NCBI GenBank assembly: GCA_964544065.1 | Contig: CAZJBA010000195.1 | Span: 1-5,200, forward strand | DNA from: JAYELX01 sp964544065 | GTDB lineage: Bacteria; Chloroflexota; Anaerolineae; Anaerolineales; UBA11858 | Reading direction: 5' to 3' | DNA: 5,200 nucleotides | Notes under the pieces: model-generated | What the model was told of the DNA's origin: nothing | The model's database searches: none | Seen by the model: only the letters and a program-made list of their open reading frames with translations | Shown here: one piece after another, positions 1-5,200 of the stretch | How positions within the stretch are numbered: the stretch's first letter is position 1 | How the letters are laid out: each line of letters starts with the position of its first letter | Position numbers and translations under genes: made by a program

Positions 1-27
1 TCAATTTACACATAGAGGAGTGTACCG

Positions 28-891
28 ATGAGTGATCGCAAAAAAGTAACCCTTCGCACCTTGTTCAGCAAAGCCGCCGATGGCGAGCCGATCTCCTGGC
101 TGACGTGCTACGACTATCCCACGGCTTATTTTCAGGAGCAAGCCGGGATAGACATGATTTTGGTCGGCGACAGCCTGGGCATGACCATGCTGGGCTACGA
201 CGGCACCCTGCCGGTGACGATGAACGACATGATCCGGCACACACAGGCCGTCCGCCGCGGCGCGCCGACGGCCTTTTTGGTCGGCGATATGCCTTACATG
301 ACCTATCAGCCCAGCGATGAAGATGCGATTCGCAACGCCGGGCGCTTCATGGCCGAGGCCGACTGTGACGCCGTTAAACTGGAAGGCGGCGGGATGATGG
401 CCGAACGCATCAAGGCTGTCTCTCAGGCGGGCATTCCTGTCATCGGCCACCTCGGTTTGACCCCCCAGAGCGTGGCTGCCCTCGGTGGATTCCGGGTGCA
501 GGGACGCGGCGCCCAGCAGGCCAAGCAGATCATCGACGACGCCAAAGCCCTGGAAGAAGCCGGCGCCTTCGCCATTCTCCTGGAGATGGTCCCCGACCGG
601 GTCACCAAGATCATCACCGAGCGCTCCGAAGATTGCCTCATCTTGAGCCTCGGTTCCGGCCCCGACGCCCACGGCCAGTTGTTGATCTACCACGACATGT
701 TCGGCCTCTACCCCAAGTTCAAGCCGCGCATGGCCAAGGTCTACGGGGACGCTGGCGAGGTCATCTCCAAAGGCTTGAAACAATACGTCGACGAAGTCAA
801 AGACGAAACCTTCCCCCAGCCGGAGAATTGGTTCACGATCAAAGATGACGAATTCGAAGCCTTGAAAGACATCCTTGAGGACGAAGCATGA
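28..891 (+). CDS. panB: 3-methyl-2-oxobutanoate hydroxymethyltransferase (ketopantoate hydroxymethyltransferase)
   Basis: PanB transfers a hydroxymethyl group from 5,10-methylene-tetrahydrofolate to 2-oxoisovalerate, giving ketopantoate, the first committed step of pantothenate and CoA synthesis; it is a cytosolic Mg-dependent TIM-barrel enzyme. Visible in the 287-residue product: TCYDYPTA (26-33), VGDSLGM (46-52), TLPVT, HTQAVRRGAP (71-80), GDMPYM (86-91), VKLEGG (116-121), GHLGLTPQSV (140-149) and VQGRG (157-161). By alignment from memory to the E. coli enzyme, the metal ligands are D48 and D87, and K117, E119 and E186 match the other active-site residues; all are present. The usual IGIGAG motif is replaced by LSLGSG (206-211) and the following DGQ by HGQ (215-217). 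Length is slightly above the usual 260-280, with an acidic C-terminal tail. The start is supported by GAGGAG at 15-20, seven bases before ATG. The stop overlaps the next gene (ATGA). Identity is secure; the motif change suggests a divergent subfamily. Confidence 0.94.
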   Translation: MSDRKKVTLRTLFSKAADGEPISWLTCYDYPTAYFQEQAGIDMILVGDSLGMTMLGYDGTLPVTMNDMIRHTQAVRRGAPTAFLVGDMPYMTYQPSDEDAIRNAGRFMAEADCDAVKLEGGGMMAERIKAVSQAGIPVIGHLGLTPQSVAALGGFRVQGRGAQQAKQIIDDAKALEEAGAFAILLEMVPDRVTKIITERSEDCLILSLGSGPDAHGQLLIYHDMFGLYPKFKPRMAKVYGDAGEVISKGLKQYVDEVKDETFPQPENWFTIKDDEFEALKDILEDEA

Positions 892-2045
892 GTTTCGCCG
901 CTCGAATCAGTCACCTCGCCCCGGAGGGGGCCTATCAGGTCTTGGCCCGCGCCCAGGAGTTGGAGGCGCAAGGGCGCGACATCATCCATCTGGAGATCGG
1001 CCAGCCGGATTTCGAGACCTTTGCCAATGTCAGCTTGGCGGGGATTCGCGCCATTGGGGCAGGACATACCAAATACACCCCTCCCAGCGGGATGCCGTCT
1101 TTGAGGCAAGTCATCGCCGAGGATGCCGGGGCGCGCCGTGGGATGGCCTTCGCCCCGCAGCAGGTCGTCGTTAGTCCTGGGGCAAAACCGAACCTGTTTT
1201 TCCCGACCCTGGCCCTGGTCGAGCCTGGTGATGAAATCATCTATCCCAACCCCGGATTTCCGACCTACGAAGCGATGATCGGCGTCGCCGGGGGCAAGCC
1301 CGTGCCGGTGCCCCTGCTGGAAGAGAACGGCTTCTCTTTCGACCTGGAGGCCTTCGACCGCTGCATCACCGAACGCACCAAGCTGATCATCCTCAACGCG
1401 CCCAGCAATCCCACCGGCGGCATCATCCCCCAGGCCGACCTGGAGCACATCGCCGAGGCCGCCCAACATTATGATTGTTGGGTCCTCTCCGATGAAATCT
1501 ACACCCGCATCGTCTACGACGGCGCGGAGGTGCTTTCCATCGCCGTCTTGCCCGGCATGGCCGAGCGGACCGTGATCATGGACGGCTTTTCCAAAACCTA
1601 TGCGATGACCGGCTGGCGGCTGGGCTACGGAATCATGCCCGCGGCCCTGGCCGAGCGCGTCGGCCTGCTGCTGACTCACTCGGTCGGCTCCACGGCCCAC
1701 TTCACCCAATACGCCGGGGTCGAAGCCCTGACCGGGCCGCAAGATCAGGTCGCCGAGGTCGTCGGGGAATACCAGCGTCGGCGGGATGTGATTGTGGCCG
1801 GGTTGAACGAACTCCCCGGCGTGACCTGCCAGCAGCCCCAGGGTGCCTTTTATGTCTTCCCCAACGTAAAAGCCTTGGGGAAGTCGTCCAACGAAGTTGC
1901 CGATTGGATCTTGGAAGAAGCGGGCGTGGCCCTGTTGCCCGGTTCCGCTTTTGGCGAGTACGGTGAAGGCTACCTGCGCCTCGCTTATGCCAACTCGGTG
2001 GAGAACATCGAGCGAGCGCTGGAGCGGATCGCCGCAATTTTGTAA
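888..2045 (+). CDS. PLP-dependent class I/II aminotransferase, substrate not determined
   Basis: This is a fold-type I, aspartate-aminotransferase-like enzyme of 385 residues, full length for the family and cytosolic. Visible motifs: IGQPDF (37-42), KYTPPSG (62-68), PGAKPNL (97-103), NAPSNPTGG (170-178) with the PLP-contacting N174, LSDEIY (200-205) with D202 and Y205, SKTYAMTGWRLGY (235-247) with the Schiff-base lysine K236 and R244, and YLRLAYA (362-368) with R364, the expected binder of the substrate alpha-carboxylate. All catalytic residues are present. In Thermus-type aspartate aminotransferase, acidic substrates are held by an N-terminal Ser-Thr pair and a GGK lysine. Here the lysine is retained (K100), but the Ser-Thr positions look like Glu and Ala (near 13-15) and the usual SPYWVSYPE is PNPGFPTYE (120-128). 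Aspartate specificity is therefore doubtful. The ATG sits inside the panB stop (ATGA) with GAGGA at 877-881, six bases upstream, which indicates translational coupling. A role in valine/2-oxoisovalerate exchange beside PanB is possible but is inference. Confidence 0.91.
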   Translation: MSFAARISHLAPEGAYQVLARAQELEAQGRDIIHLEIGQPDFETFANVSLAGIRAIGAGHTKYTPPSGMPSLRQVIAEDAGARRGMAFAPQQVVVSPGAKPNLFFPTLALVEPGDEIIYPNPGFPTYEAMIGVAGGKPVPVPLLEENGFSFDLEAFDRCITERTKLIILNAPSNPTGGIIPQADLEHIAEAAQHYDCWVLSDEIYTRIVYDGAEVLSIAVLPGMAERTVIMDGFSKTYAMTGWRLGYGIMPAALAERVGLLLTHSVGSTAHFTQYAGVEALTGPQDQVAEVVGEYQRRRDVIVAGLNELPGVTCQQPQGAFYVFPNVKALGKSSNEVADWILEEAGVALLPGSAFGEYGEGYLRLAYANSVENIERALERIAAIL

Positions 2046-2053
2046 AAAGAGTC

Positions 2054-2070
2054 AACGCAGAGTCGCGGAG
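2054..2070 (+). repeat. Left terminal arm of the inverted-repeat element
   Basis: This 17-base arm starts AACGCAGAG and matches the reverse complement of 2315-2331 at 13 of 17 positions by manual alignment. It begins only nine bases after the aminotransferase stop codon (2043-2045). A further related unit, GGAGAGACGCAG, follows at 2091-2102, so the left side carries more than one degenerate copy. Confidence 0.55.
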
Positions 2071-2109
2071 AGGGCGTAAAGAACACGCCTGGAGAGACGC
2101 AGAAAAAAT

Positions 2110-2142
2110 GTGACCGTTCATGCCCTCAGTTTGCTAGGTCAC
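2110..2142 (+). repeat. Small inverted repeat GTGACC/GGTCAC inside the element
   Basis: GTGACC at 2110-2115 is the exact reverse complement of GGTCAC at 2137-2142, with a 21-base loop. A second GGTCAC occurs at 2179-2184, so the left half of the element carries two direct copies of this hexamer. The stem is only six pairs and may be chance. Confidence 0.3.
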
Positions 2143-2186
2143 CACAAATTTCATCAGGATCGGGAAAATTTTGATAGTGGTCACAA

Positions 2187-2288
2187 AGTAAGTGATGGTT
2201 GCCTTCCTAGTGCTCTAGGTGGCGTCCCCGCCGCCGAGGACGGCGGCTAGAGCACTATAGTCTCTTCTGCTTTTAAGCGTCACTTACT
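2187..2288 (+). repeat. Nested long palindrome (three stacked inverted repeats)
   Basis: Three pairs of exact arms lie one within another. AGTAAGTGA (2187-2195) pairs with TCACTTACT (2280-2288), 9 pairs. TAGTGCTCTAG (2208-2218) pairs with CTAGAGCACTA (2247-2257), 11 pairs. CCGCCG (2231-2236) pairs with CGGCGG (2241-2246) around an AGGA tetraloop. The GC-rich core 2219-2246 contrasts with the AT-rich flanks. As RNA or extruded DNA this would be a strong stem-loop. It lacks the T-run directly after the stem that an intrinsic terminator needs, so a repeat-element core fits better, although it could slow or end transcription leaving the panB-aminotransferase operon. Confidence 0.7.
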
Positions 2289-2314
2289 ATCTTACCAGCA
2301 CCAAAAATTTAAAT

Positions 2315-2331
2315 CTTTGCGTCTCCGCGTT
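2315..2331 (-). repeat. Right terminal arm of the inverted-repeat element
   Basis: Read on the minus strand this begins AACGCGGAG and matches the left arm (2054-2070) at 13 of 17 positions. It ends four bases before the AAAGGA ribosome binding site (2336-2341) of the oxidoreductase gene. It therefore lies in, or just before, that gene's 5' leader. Confidence 0.55.
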
Positions 2332-2348
2332 AAAAAAAGGAATAGGCT

Positions 2349-3848
2349 ATGCAAGACAATTCACTGATCATCATCGGGGGCGGATTTGCGGGCCTCTCCG
2401 CCGGAATCTACGCCCGGATGAACGGCTATCAAGCCCACATCTTCGAGATGCACACCCTGCCGGGCGGTTTGTGCACGGCCTGGAAACGGAAAGGCTACAC
2501 CATCGATGGCTGTGTTCACTGGTTGGTGGGCTCCTCGCCTGAGAGCGGCATGCACCGTTTCTGGCAAGAGGTTGGGATTGCCCAAGCGAGCGAGTTCGTC
2601 AACCTGGATGAATACATGCGCTATGAAGGCGAGGATGGCCGCACGCTGATTCTCTATACCGACGTCGATCGGCTGGAGGAGCATTTGCTCGCTTTGTCGC
2701 CCCAGGATGCCGAACCGATTGGCGAGTTGACCGGGGGCATTCGCATGTGTCTCGATCTCGATCCTCCTTCCCCTGCGGATGCGCTGCTCAAACGACTGCA
2801 AAAAGGCTTCAAGTACGTCTTGAAAGGCCGCCAGATGCAGACCTGGATGCAGCTCACCGCCGAGGAATTCGTCACCCGTTTCCAAGATCCGCTGCTGCGC
2901 AAGGCGCTGCGGGAGATGTGGTTTCCCCAATTTTCGATGCTTTTCATGCTCTTCACCTTTGCCTGGCTGCATAATCAGAACGCCGGGTATCCCATCGGCG
3001 GTTCCTTGCCCCTCTCGCTGGCGATGGCCAATCGCTACAAAGCACTGGGTGGCACGATCGAGTACAGTAGCCGGGTGGAGAAAATTCTGGTCGAAGATGA
3101 CCGCGCTGTGGGCGTCCGCCTGGCCGATGGCAGTGAACACCGCGCCGGTCGGGTGATCTCGGCGGCGGATGGGCACACGACCTTGTTCGAGATGCTGGAT
3201 GGGGAGTATGGCGATGATCAAACCCGCCAGCCGTATCAAGAATGGGCCCCATTTCCGCCGCTGCTGTACGTGGGCATCGGTGTCAATCGGACCTTCGAGC
3301 AGGAACCCCAAACCGTCTCCGGGATCAGCTTTCCCCTGCGCCAGCCGACCGAGGTCGGGTCAGCCGTCCGGGAGAGGATGGAGCTGCGCATCTTCAACCA
3401 TGACCCCACCCTGGCGCCGGAGGGCAAGACCAGCATGACGGTGATGTTGCTCAGCGACTACGACTATTGGCGGGAATTGGCTCAAGATCGAGCGGCTTAT
3501 GATGAAAAGAAGGATCAGATCGCCCGCACCATCGTGGAGTTGCTCGACCAGCGCTTCCCCGGAATTTCCGAGCAAGTCGAGATGGTCGATGTGGCCACAC
3601 CGATGACGTTTGAGCGCTACACCGGCAACTGGAAGGGCAGCTTCGAGGGCTGGCTGCTCACCCCGGAGAACGCCTCCACCCTGATAAGACCGATGCGCCA
3701 GACCCTGCCTGGGTTGGAAAAATTCTACATGTGCGGCCAATGGGTAGAACCCGGCGGCGGACTGCCCACCAGCGTGATGTCCGGGCGCCGCTTGGTGCAG
3801 GCACTCTGTAAAGAAGACCAAAAGAAGTTTGAGACGGCGATCGCGTGA
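2349..3848 (+). CDS. FAD-dependent oxidoreductase of the phytoene desaturase/retinol saturase (COG1233-type) superfamily
   Basis: The 499-residue product has the fold signature of the amine oxidase/phytoene dehydrogenase superfamily. An N-terminal dinucleotide-binding motif IIIGGGFAGLSAGIYA (7-22) is followed by acidic E33, expected to bind the FAD ribose. Then come LPGGLCTAWKRKGYTIDGCVHWL (37-59), the typical second FAD/substrate segment, a hydrophobic stretch at 195-207, YPIGGS (214-219), and a C-terminal FAD-closing segment FYMCGQWVEPGGGLP...SGRR (459-481). Members desaturate, isomerise or saturate polyenes or related lipids, often membrane-associated, but many bacterial ones have no known substrate. 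No other carotenoid or quinone gene is nearby to guide a choice, so a crt name is not justified. Length is normal and no frame disruption is seen. The start is supported by AAAGGA at 2336-2341, seven bases before ATG, and by the Rossmann motif beginning six residues in. It appears to be its own unit, with a repeat element upstream and a stem-loop downstream. Confidence 0.88.
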   Translation: MQDNSLIIIGGGFAGLSAGIYARMNGYQAHIFEMHTLPGGLCTAWKRKGYTIDGCVHWLVGSSPESGMHRFWQEVGIAQASEFVNLDEYMRYEGEDGRTLILYTDVDRLEEHLLALSPQDAEPIGELTGGIRMCLDLDPPSPADALLKRLQKGFKYVLKGRQMQTWMQLTAEEFVTRFQDPLLRKALREMWFPQFSMLFMLFTFAWLHNQNAGYPIGGSLPLSLAMANRYKALGGTIEYSSRVEKILVEDDRAVGVRLADGSEHRAGRVISAADGHTTLFEMLDGEYGDDQTRQPYQEWAPFPPLLYVGIGVNRTFEQEPQTVSGISFPLRQPTEVGSAVRERMELRIFNHDPTLAPEGKTSMTVMLLSDYDYWRELAQDRAAYDEKKDQIARTIVELLDQRFPGISEQVEMVDVATPMTFERYTGNWKGSFEGWLLTPENASTLIRPMRQTLPGLEKFYMCGQWVEPGGGLPTSVMSGRRLVQALCKEDQKKFETAIA

Positions 3849-3854
3849 GGCGAG

Positions 3855-3914
3855 CAAAATAGACCCAGAAGAGAGGTTGACCTTTTCCCAAAAGCTCAAC
3901 ATCTTGCTATTTTG
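3855..3914 (+). terminator. Stem-loop after the oxidoreductase gene, possible weak terminator
   Basis: A compact hairpin lies at 3876-3900. GTTGA (3876-3880) pairs with TCAAC (3896-3900), then a C-C mismatch, then CTTTT (3882-3886) pairs with AAAAG (3890-3894) around a CCC loop. An outer pair of arms, CAAAATAG (3855-3862) and CTATTTTG (3907-3914), can enclose it. The hairpin starts 28 bases after the oxidoreductase stop and precedes a clear promoter, which is where a terminator would be expected. Against this, the stem is AT-rich and the T-run (TATTTTGTT) is interrupted and displaced, so termination may be weak. Confidence 0.4.
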
Positions 3915-3942
3915 TTGCGCATAGCCAAGAGACGACTCCTGC

Positions 3943-3971
3943 TTGACGCCTCCCTCTGGGGGTGTTATCAT
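3943..3971 (+). promoter_or_regulatory. Sigma70-type promoter with extended -10 for the LysM-M23 gene
   Basis: A -35 box TTGACG (3943-3948, five of six consensus bases) is separated by exactly 17 bases from a -10 box TATCAT (3966-3971, five of six). TG at 3963-3964, one base upstream, makes an extended -10. The expected start is near 3978, giving a leader of only about 15 bases before the ATG at 3993. The perfect 8-base palindrome CCTCGAGG (3977-3984) covers the expected start site and part of the ribosome binding site. It could be an operator, or chance. Confidence 0.72.
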
Positions 3972-3992
3972 GCCACCCTCGAGGTAACTCTT

Positions 3993-5200
3993 ATGGAAGA
4001 TTTATCCAATTTAACGGTAGACTCAATAGAATCTAATCCGGAACAACCAGAACAAACAAGTGAAGAACCTCAGGCGGTTTCACCGTTGGAGCGTTTCTTG
4101 GATCAGATCAAGCAGGCTGGTCTGGTCGAGCCTTTTGTGCGGGTTGGAACGCTCTTGTTGTCCCTGGCGCTGATTTTTTTGCTGCTTTGGGGAATGCGCT
4201 CGTTTTACGTACGCGTCTCAGTGCAAGGGGATGATTCGAGTGCAACGGGGATTTTGGGCGCTGCCGAGGCCAAACCGACGCCTATCGGCGAGCTTTCCGG
4301 TTTGCCCCCGCTCCAATTGCAGGAGCAACAAGAGGGGGTGCGGCGTGTTTCCGGTATGGGTACCAATATCCCCACCCGGGCGCGCGTCGATGTGACCATC
4401 TACACGGTCCAGGCGGGTGATTCGATCTTCGGCATTGCCGATCAATTCAACATCCGGCCGGAGACGGTCTTATGGGCCAACACCGAAATCCTCAATGACA
4501 ACCCTCACCGCATTCAGGTTGGCCAGGAATTAGCCATCATGCCCGTGGATGGCACCTATCACAAATGGCGGCAAGGGGAAGATTTACGCAAGGTGGCAGA
4601 GTATTATGGCGTTGACCCCCAGGCGGTGGTCGAATGGCCGGGGAATCATTTCGATCTTTTCAATAATGACATCGACACGTTGACCATCGAGCCTGGCACC
4701 ATGTTGATCATTCCTGGCGGCAGCCGCGAGTTGATCGACTACGGCCCGCCGCGCATCCCCCGGAGCAACCCCGCTGTTGCCCGCACCTACGGACCCGGCC
4801 ATTGTGGCGAACTGACCGAGGGCGTTATTGGCGATGGCTTGTTCATCTGGCCAACCCCGGAGCATTATGTTGGGGGGTATGATTACGATCCTGCCGCGAA
4901 CCACCCTGCCATCGACATTGCGGGCAATACGGGCCATCCTATCTTTGCCGCCGATGATGGCGTCGTTGTCTATGCCGGTTGGAGCAATCTTGGCTATGGC
5001 AACCTGATTGTGCTCGATCACGGCAACGATTGGCAGACCCTCTATGCCCATTTGGATCAGGTCTATGTAGGTTGCGGCGAGAGTGTTTATCAAGGCGCCA
5101 CAATTGGTACCATGGGGGTCACGGGCAGTTCATCCGGCCCACATCTCCACTTTGTGATGGCCTATGGCGGCACAAAAGTCAACCCCTGGAATTTCTTGCC
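3993..5200 (+). CDS. Membrane-anchored LysM-domain M23 family metallopeptidase (partial, runs off right edge)
   Basis: The frame is open for 402 codons from ATG to the window end. Residues 1-50 are an acidic, Gln/Pro/Glu-rich tail, probably cytoplasmic. Residues 51-68 (GTLLLSLALIFLLLWGM core) form one transmembrane helix without a signal-peptidase site, followed by a linker to about 134. Two LysM domains follow: 136-184 (YTVQAGDSIFGIA, then VLWAN and VGQELAIMP) and a more divergent 189-241 (WRQGEDLRKVAEYYGV, then EPGTMLIIP). They should bind peptidoglycan glycan. The C-terminal M23 (LytM-type) peptidase domain, about 284-402, has a full active site: H304 and D308 (HPAID), H353 (LYAHL), and H384 and H386 (GPHLHF). 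It is thus likely an active peptidoglycan endopeptidase in cell-wall remodelling, outside the membrane. C271 and C361 may form a disulfide. The start has GAGGT at 3981-3985, seven bases upstream, and the promoter at 3943-3971. Only the extreme C-terminus should be missing, as the domain is nearly complete. The peptide bond cut is unknown. Confidence 0.92.
   Translation, partial: MEDLSNLTVDSIESNPEQPEQTSEEPQAVSPLERFLDQIKQAGLVEPFVRVGTLLLSLALIFLLLWGMRSFYVRVSVQGDDSSATGILGAAEAKPTPIGELSGLPPLQLQEQQEGVRRVSGMGTNIPTRARVDVTIYTVQAGDSIFGIADQFNIRPETVLWANTEILNDNPHRIQVGQELAIMPVDGTYHKWRQGEDLRKVAEYYGVDPQAVVEWPGNHFDLFNNDIDTLTIEPGTMLIIPGGSRELIDYGPPRIPRSNPAVARTYGPGHCGELTEGVIGDGLFIWPTPEHYVGGYDYDPAANHPAIDIAGNTGHPIFAADDGVVVYAGWSNLGYGNLIVLDHGNDWQTLYAHLDQVYVGCGESVYQGATIGTMGVTGSSSGPHLHFVMAYGGTKVNPWNFL

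Larger units (their letters stand above)
2046..2340. repeat. Imperfect inverted-repeat (MITE/REP-like) element filling the intergenic region
   Basis: The stretch between the aminotransferase stop and the next ribosome binding site has no plausible gene and is organised as an imperfect palindrome. The left end holds ACGCAGAG/GCGGAGA-type units (about 2054-2104). The right end holds the same kind of sequence inverted (2315-2331, reading CTTTGCGTCTCCGCG on the + strand). A/T tracts follow inside each arm (2165-2172 and 2303-2314), then GATAGT/ACTATC (2173-2178 with 2286-2291), then the nested palindrome at 2187-2288. Such CGCAGAG-like repeats are, from memory, scattered between genes in Chloroflexota, cyanobacteria and other large genomes. 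No transposase is present, so if mobile it would be non-autonomous. No convincing target-site duplication is seen; an AAAAAG string at both ends could be chance. Dispersal cannot be judged from one copy. Confidence 0.55.

Noticed and set aside
1..783. Minus-strand open frame of 260 codons opposite panB
   Set aside because: It is the shadow of panB codons, with no recognisable motif.
741..1742. Long minus-strand open frame (333 codons) opposite the aminotransferase
   Set aside because: It is antisense to a gene with a full set of family motifs. Its translation is low-complexity Gly/Asp/Gln/Arg-rich, as expected from a GC-rich shadow frame, and resembles no family I know.
2054..2104. CRISPR-like spaced repeats from the ACGCAGAG units
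   Set aside because: The units are degenerate, short and unevenly spaced, without equal-length spacers.
1702..2121. Minus-strand open frame reaching into the intergenic repeat
   Set aside because: Most of it mirrors the aminotransferase. The remainder translates the repeat units into a Ser/Arg/Leu-rich string, with no ribosome binding site noted.
2256..2261. TATAGT as a -10 box for the oxidoreductase gene
   Set aside because: There is no -35-like hexamer at the right distance (that position falls in the GC-rich hairpin) and no extended -10 TG, so it cannot be supported as a promoter.
2046..2348. Possible riboswitch or small RNA gene in the gap
   Set aside because: The pairing is palindromic rather than the multi-branched fold of a known riboswitch, and no known aptamer core was recognised; a repeat element explains it better.
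2361..3311. Minus-strand open frame of 316 codons opposite the oxidoreductase
   Set aside because: It overlaps the Rossmann and middle regions of a clear flavoprotein on the other strand and shows no motif of its own.
3360..3971. Minus-strand open frames over the oxidoreductase 3' end and following gap
   Set aside because: They run through the C-terminal FAD segment of the real gene and the promoter region; no family resemblance was seen.
4584..5093. Minus-strand open frame of 169 codons opposite the peptidase gene
   Set aside because: It is the shadow of the LysM-M23 coding region, whose metal-ligand motifs fix the true frame on the + strand.

Overview
The window is bacterial, moderately GC-rich and densely coded, with all four genes on the + strand. 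Several things are reminiscent of Chloroflexota, Anaerolineae-type genomes in particular: the style of the ketopantoate hydroxymethyltransferase, the one-helix LysM-M23 protein and the ACGCAGAG-type intergenic repeat. This is an inference from memory; no rRNA or marker gene is present to prove it.

Layout. 28-891 is panB (pantothenate/CoA biosynthesis). Its stop overlaps by 4 bases the start of a PLP-dependent class I/II aminotransferase (888-2045), so the two form a translationally coupled pair. The 303-base gap 2046-2348 has no credible gene. It holds an imperfect inverted-repeat structure: ACGCAGAG-like arms at both ends, a nested palindrome in the middle and A/T tracts between, like a MITE or REP-type dispersed element. 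2349-3848 is an FAD-dependent oxidoreductase of the phytoene desaturase/retinol saturase superfamily, substrate unknown. 3849-3992 is a short gap with a stem-loop (possible weak terminator) followed by a very good sigma70-type promoter with extended -10. That promoter serves the last gene, which begins at 3993 and runs off the right edge: a membrane-anchored cell-wall protein with two LysM domains and a complete M23 metallopeptidase active site.

How the genes work together. Only panB and the aminotransferase have a clear physical link. The panB substrate 2-oxoisovalerate is the keto acid of valine, so an aminotransferase beside it is metabolically sensible, but the sequence does not fix the amino acid it uses. 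The oxidoreductase and the peptidase look like independent transcription units. I found no defence system, CRISPR array, prophage, tRNA/rRNA or convincing new multi-gene system. The most unusual items are the repeat element filling the 2046-2348 gap and the altered glycine-rich motif of PanB.
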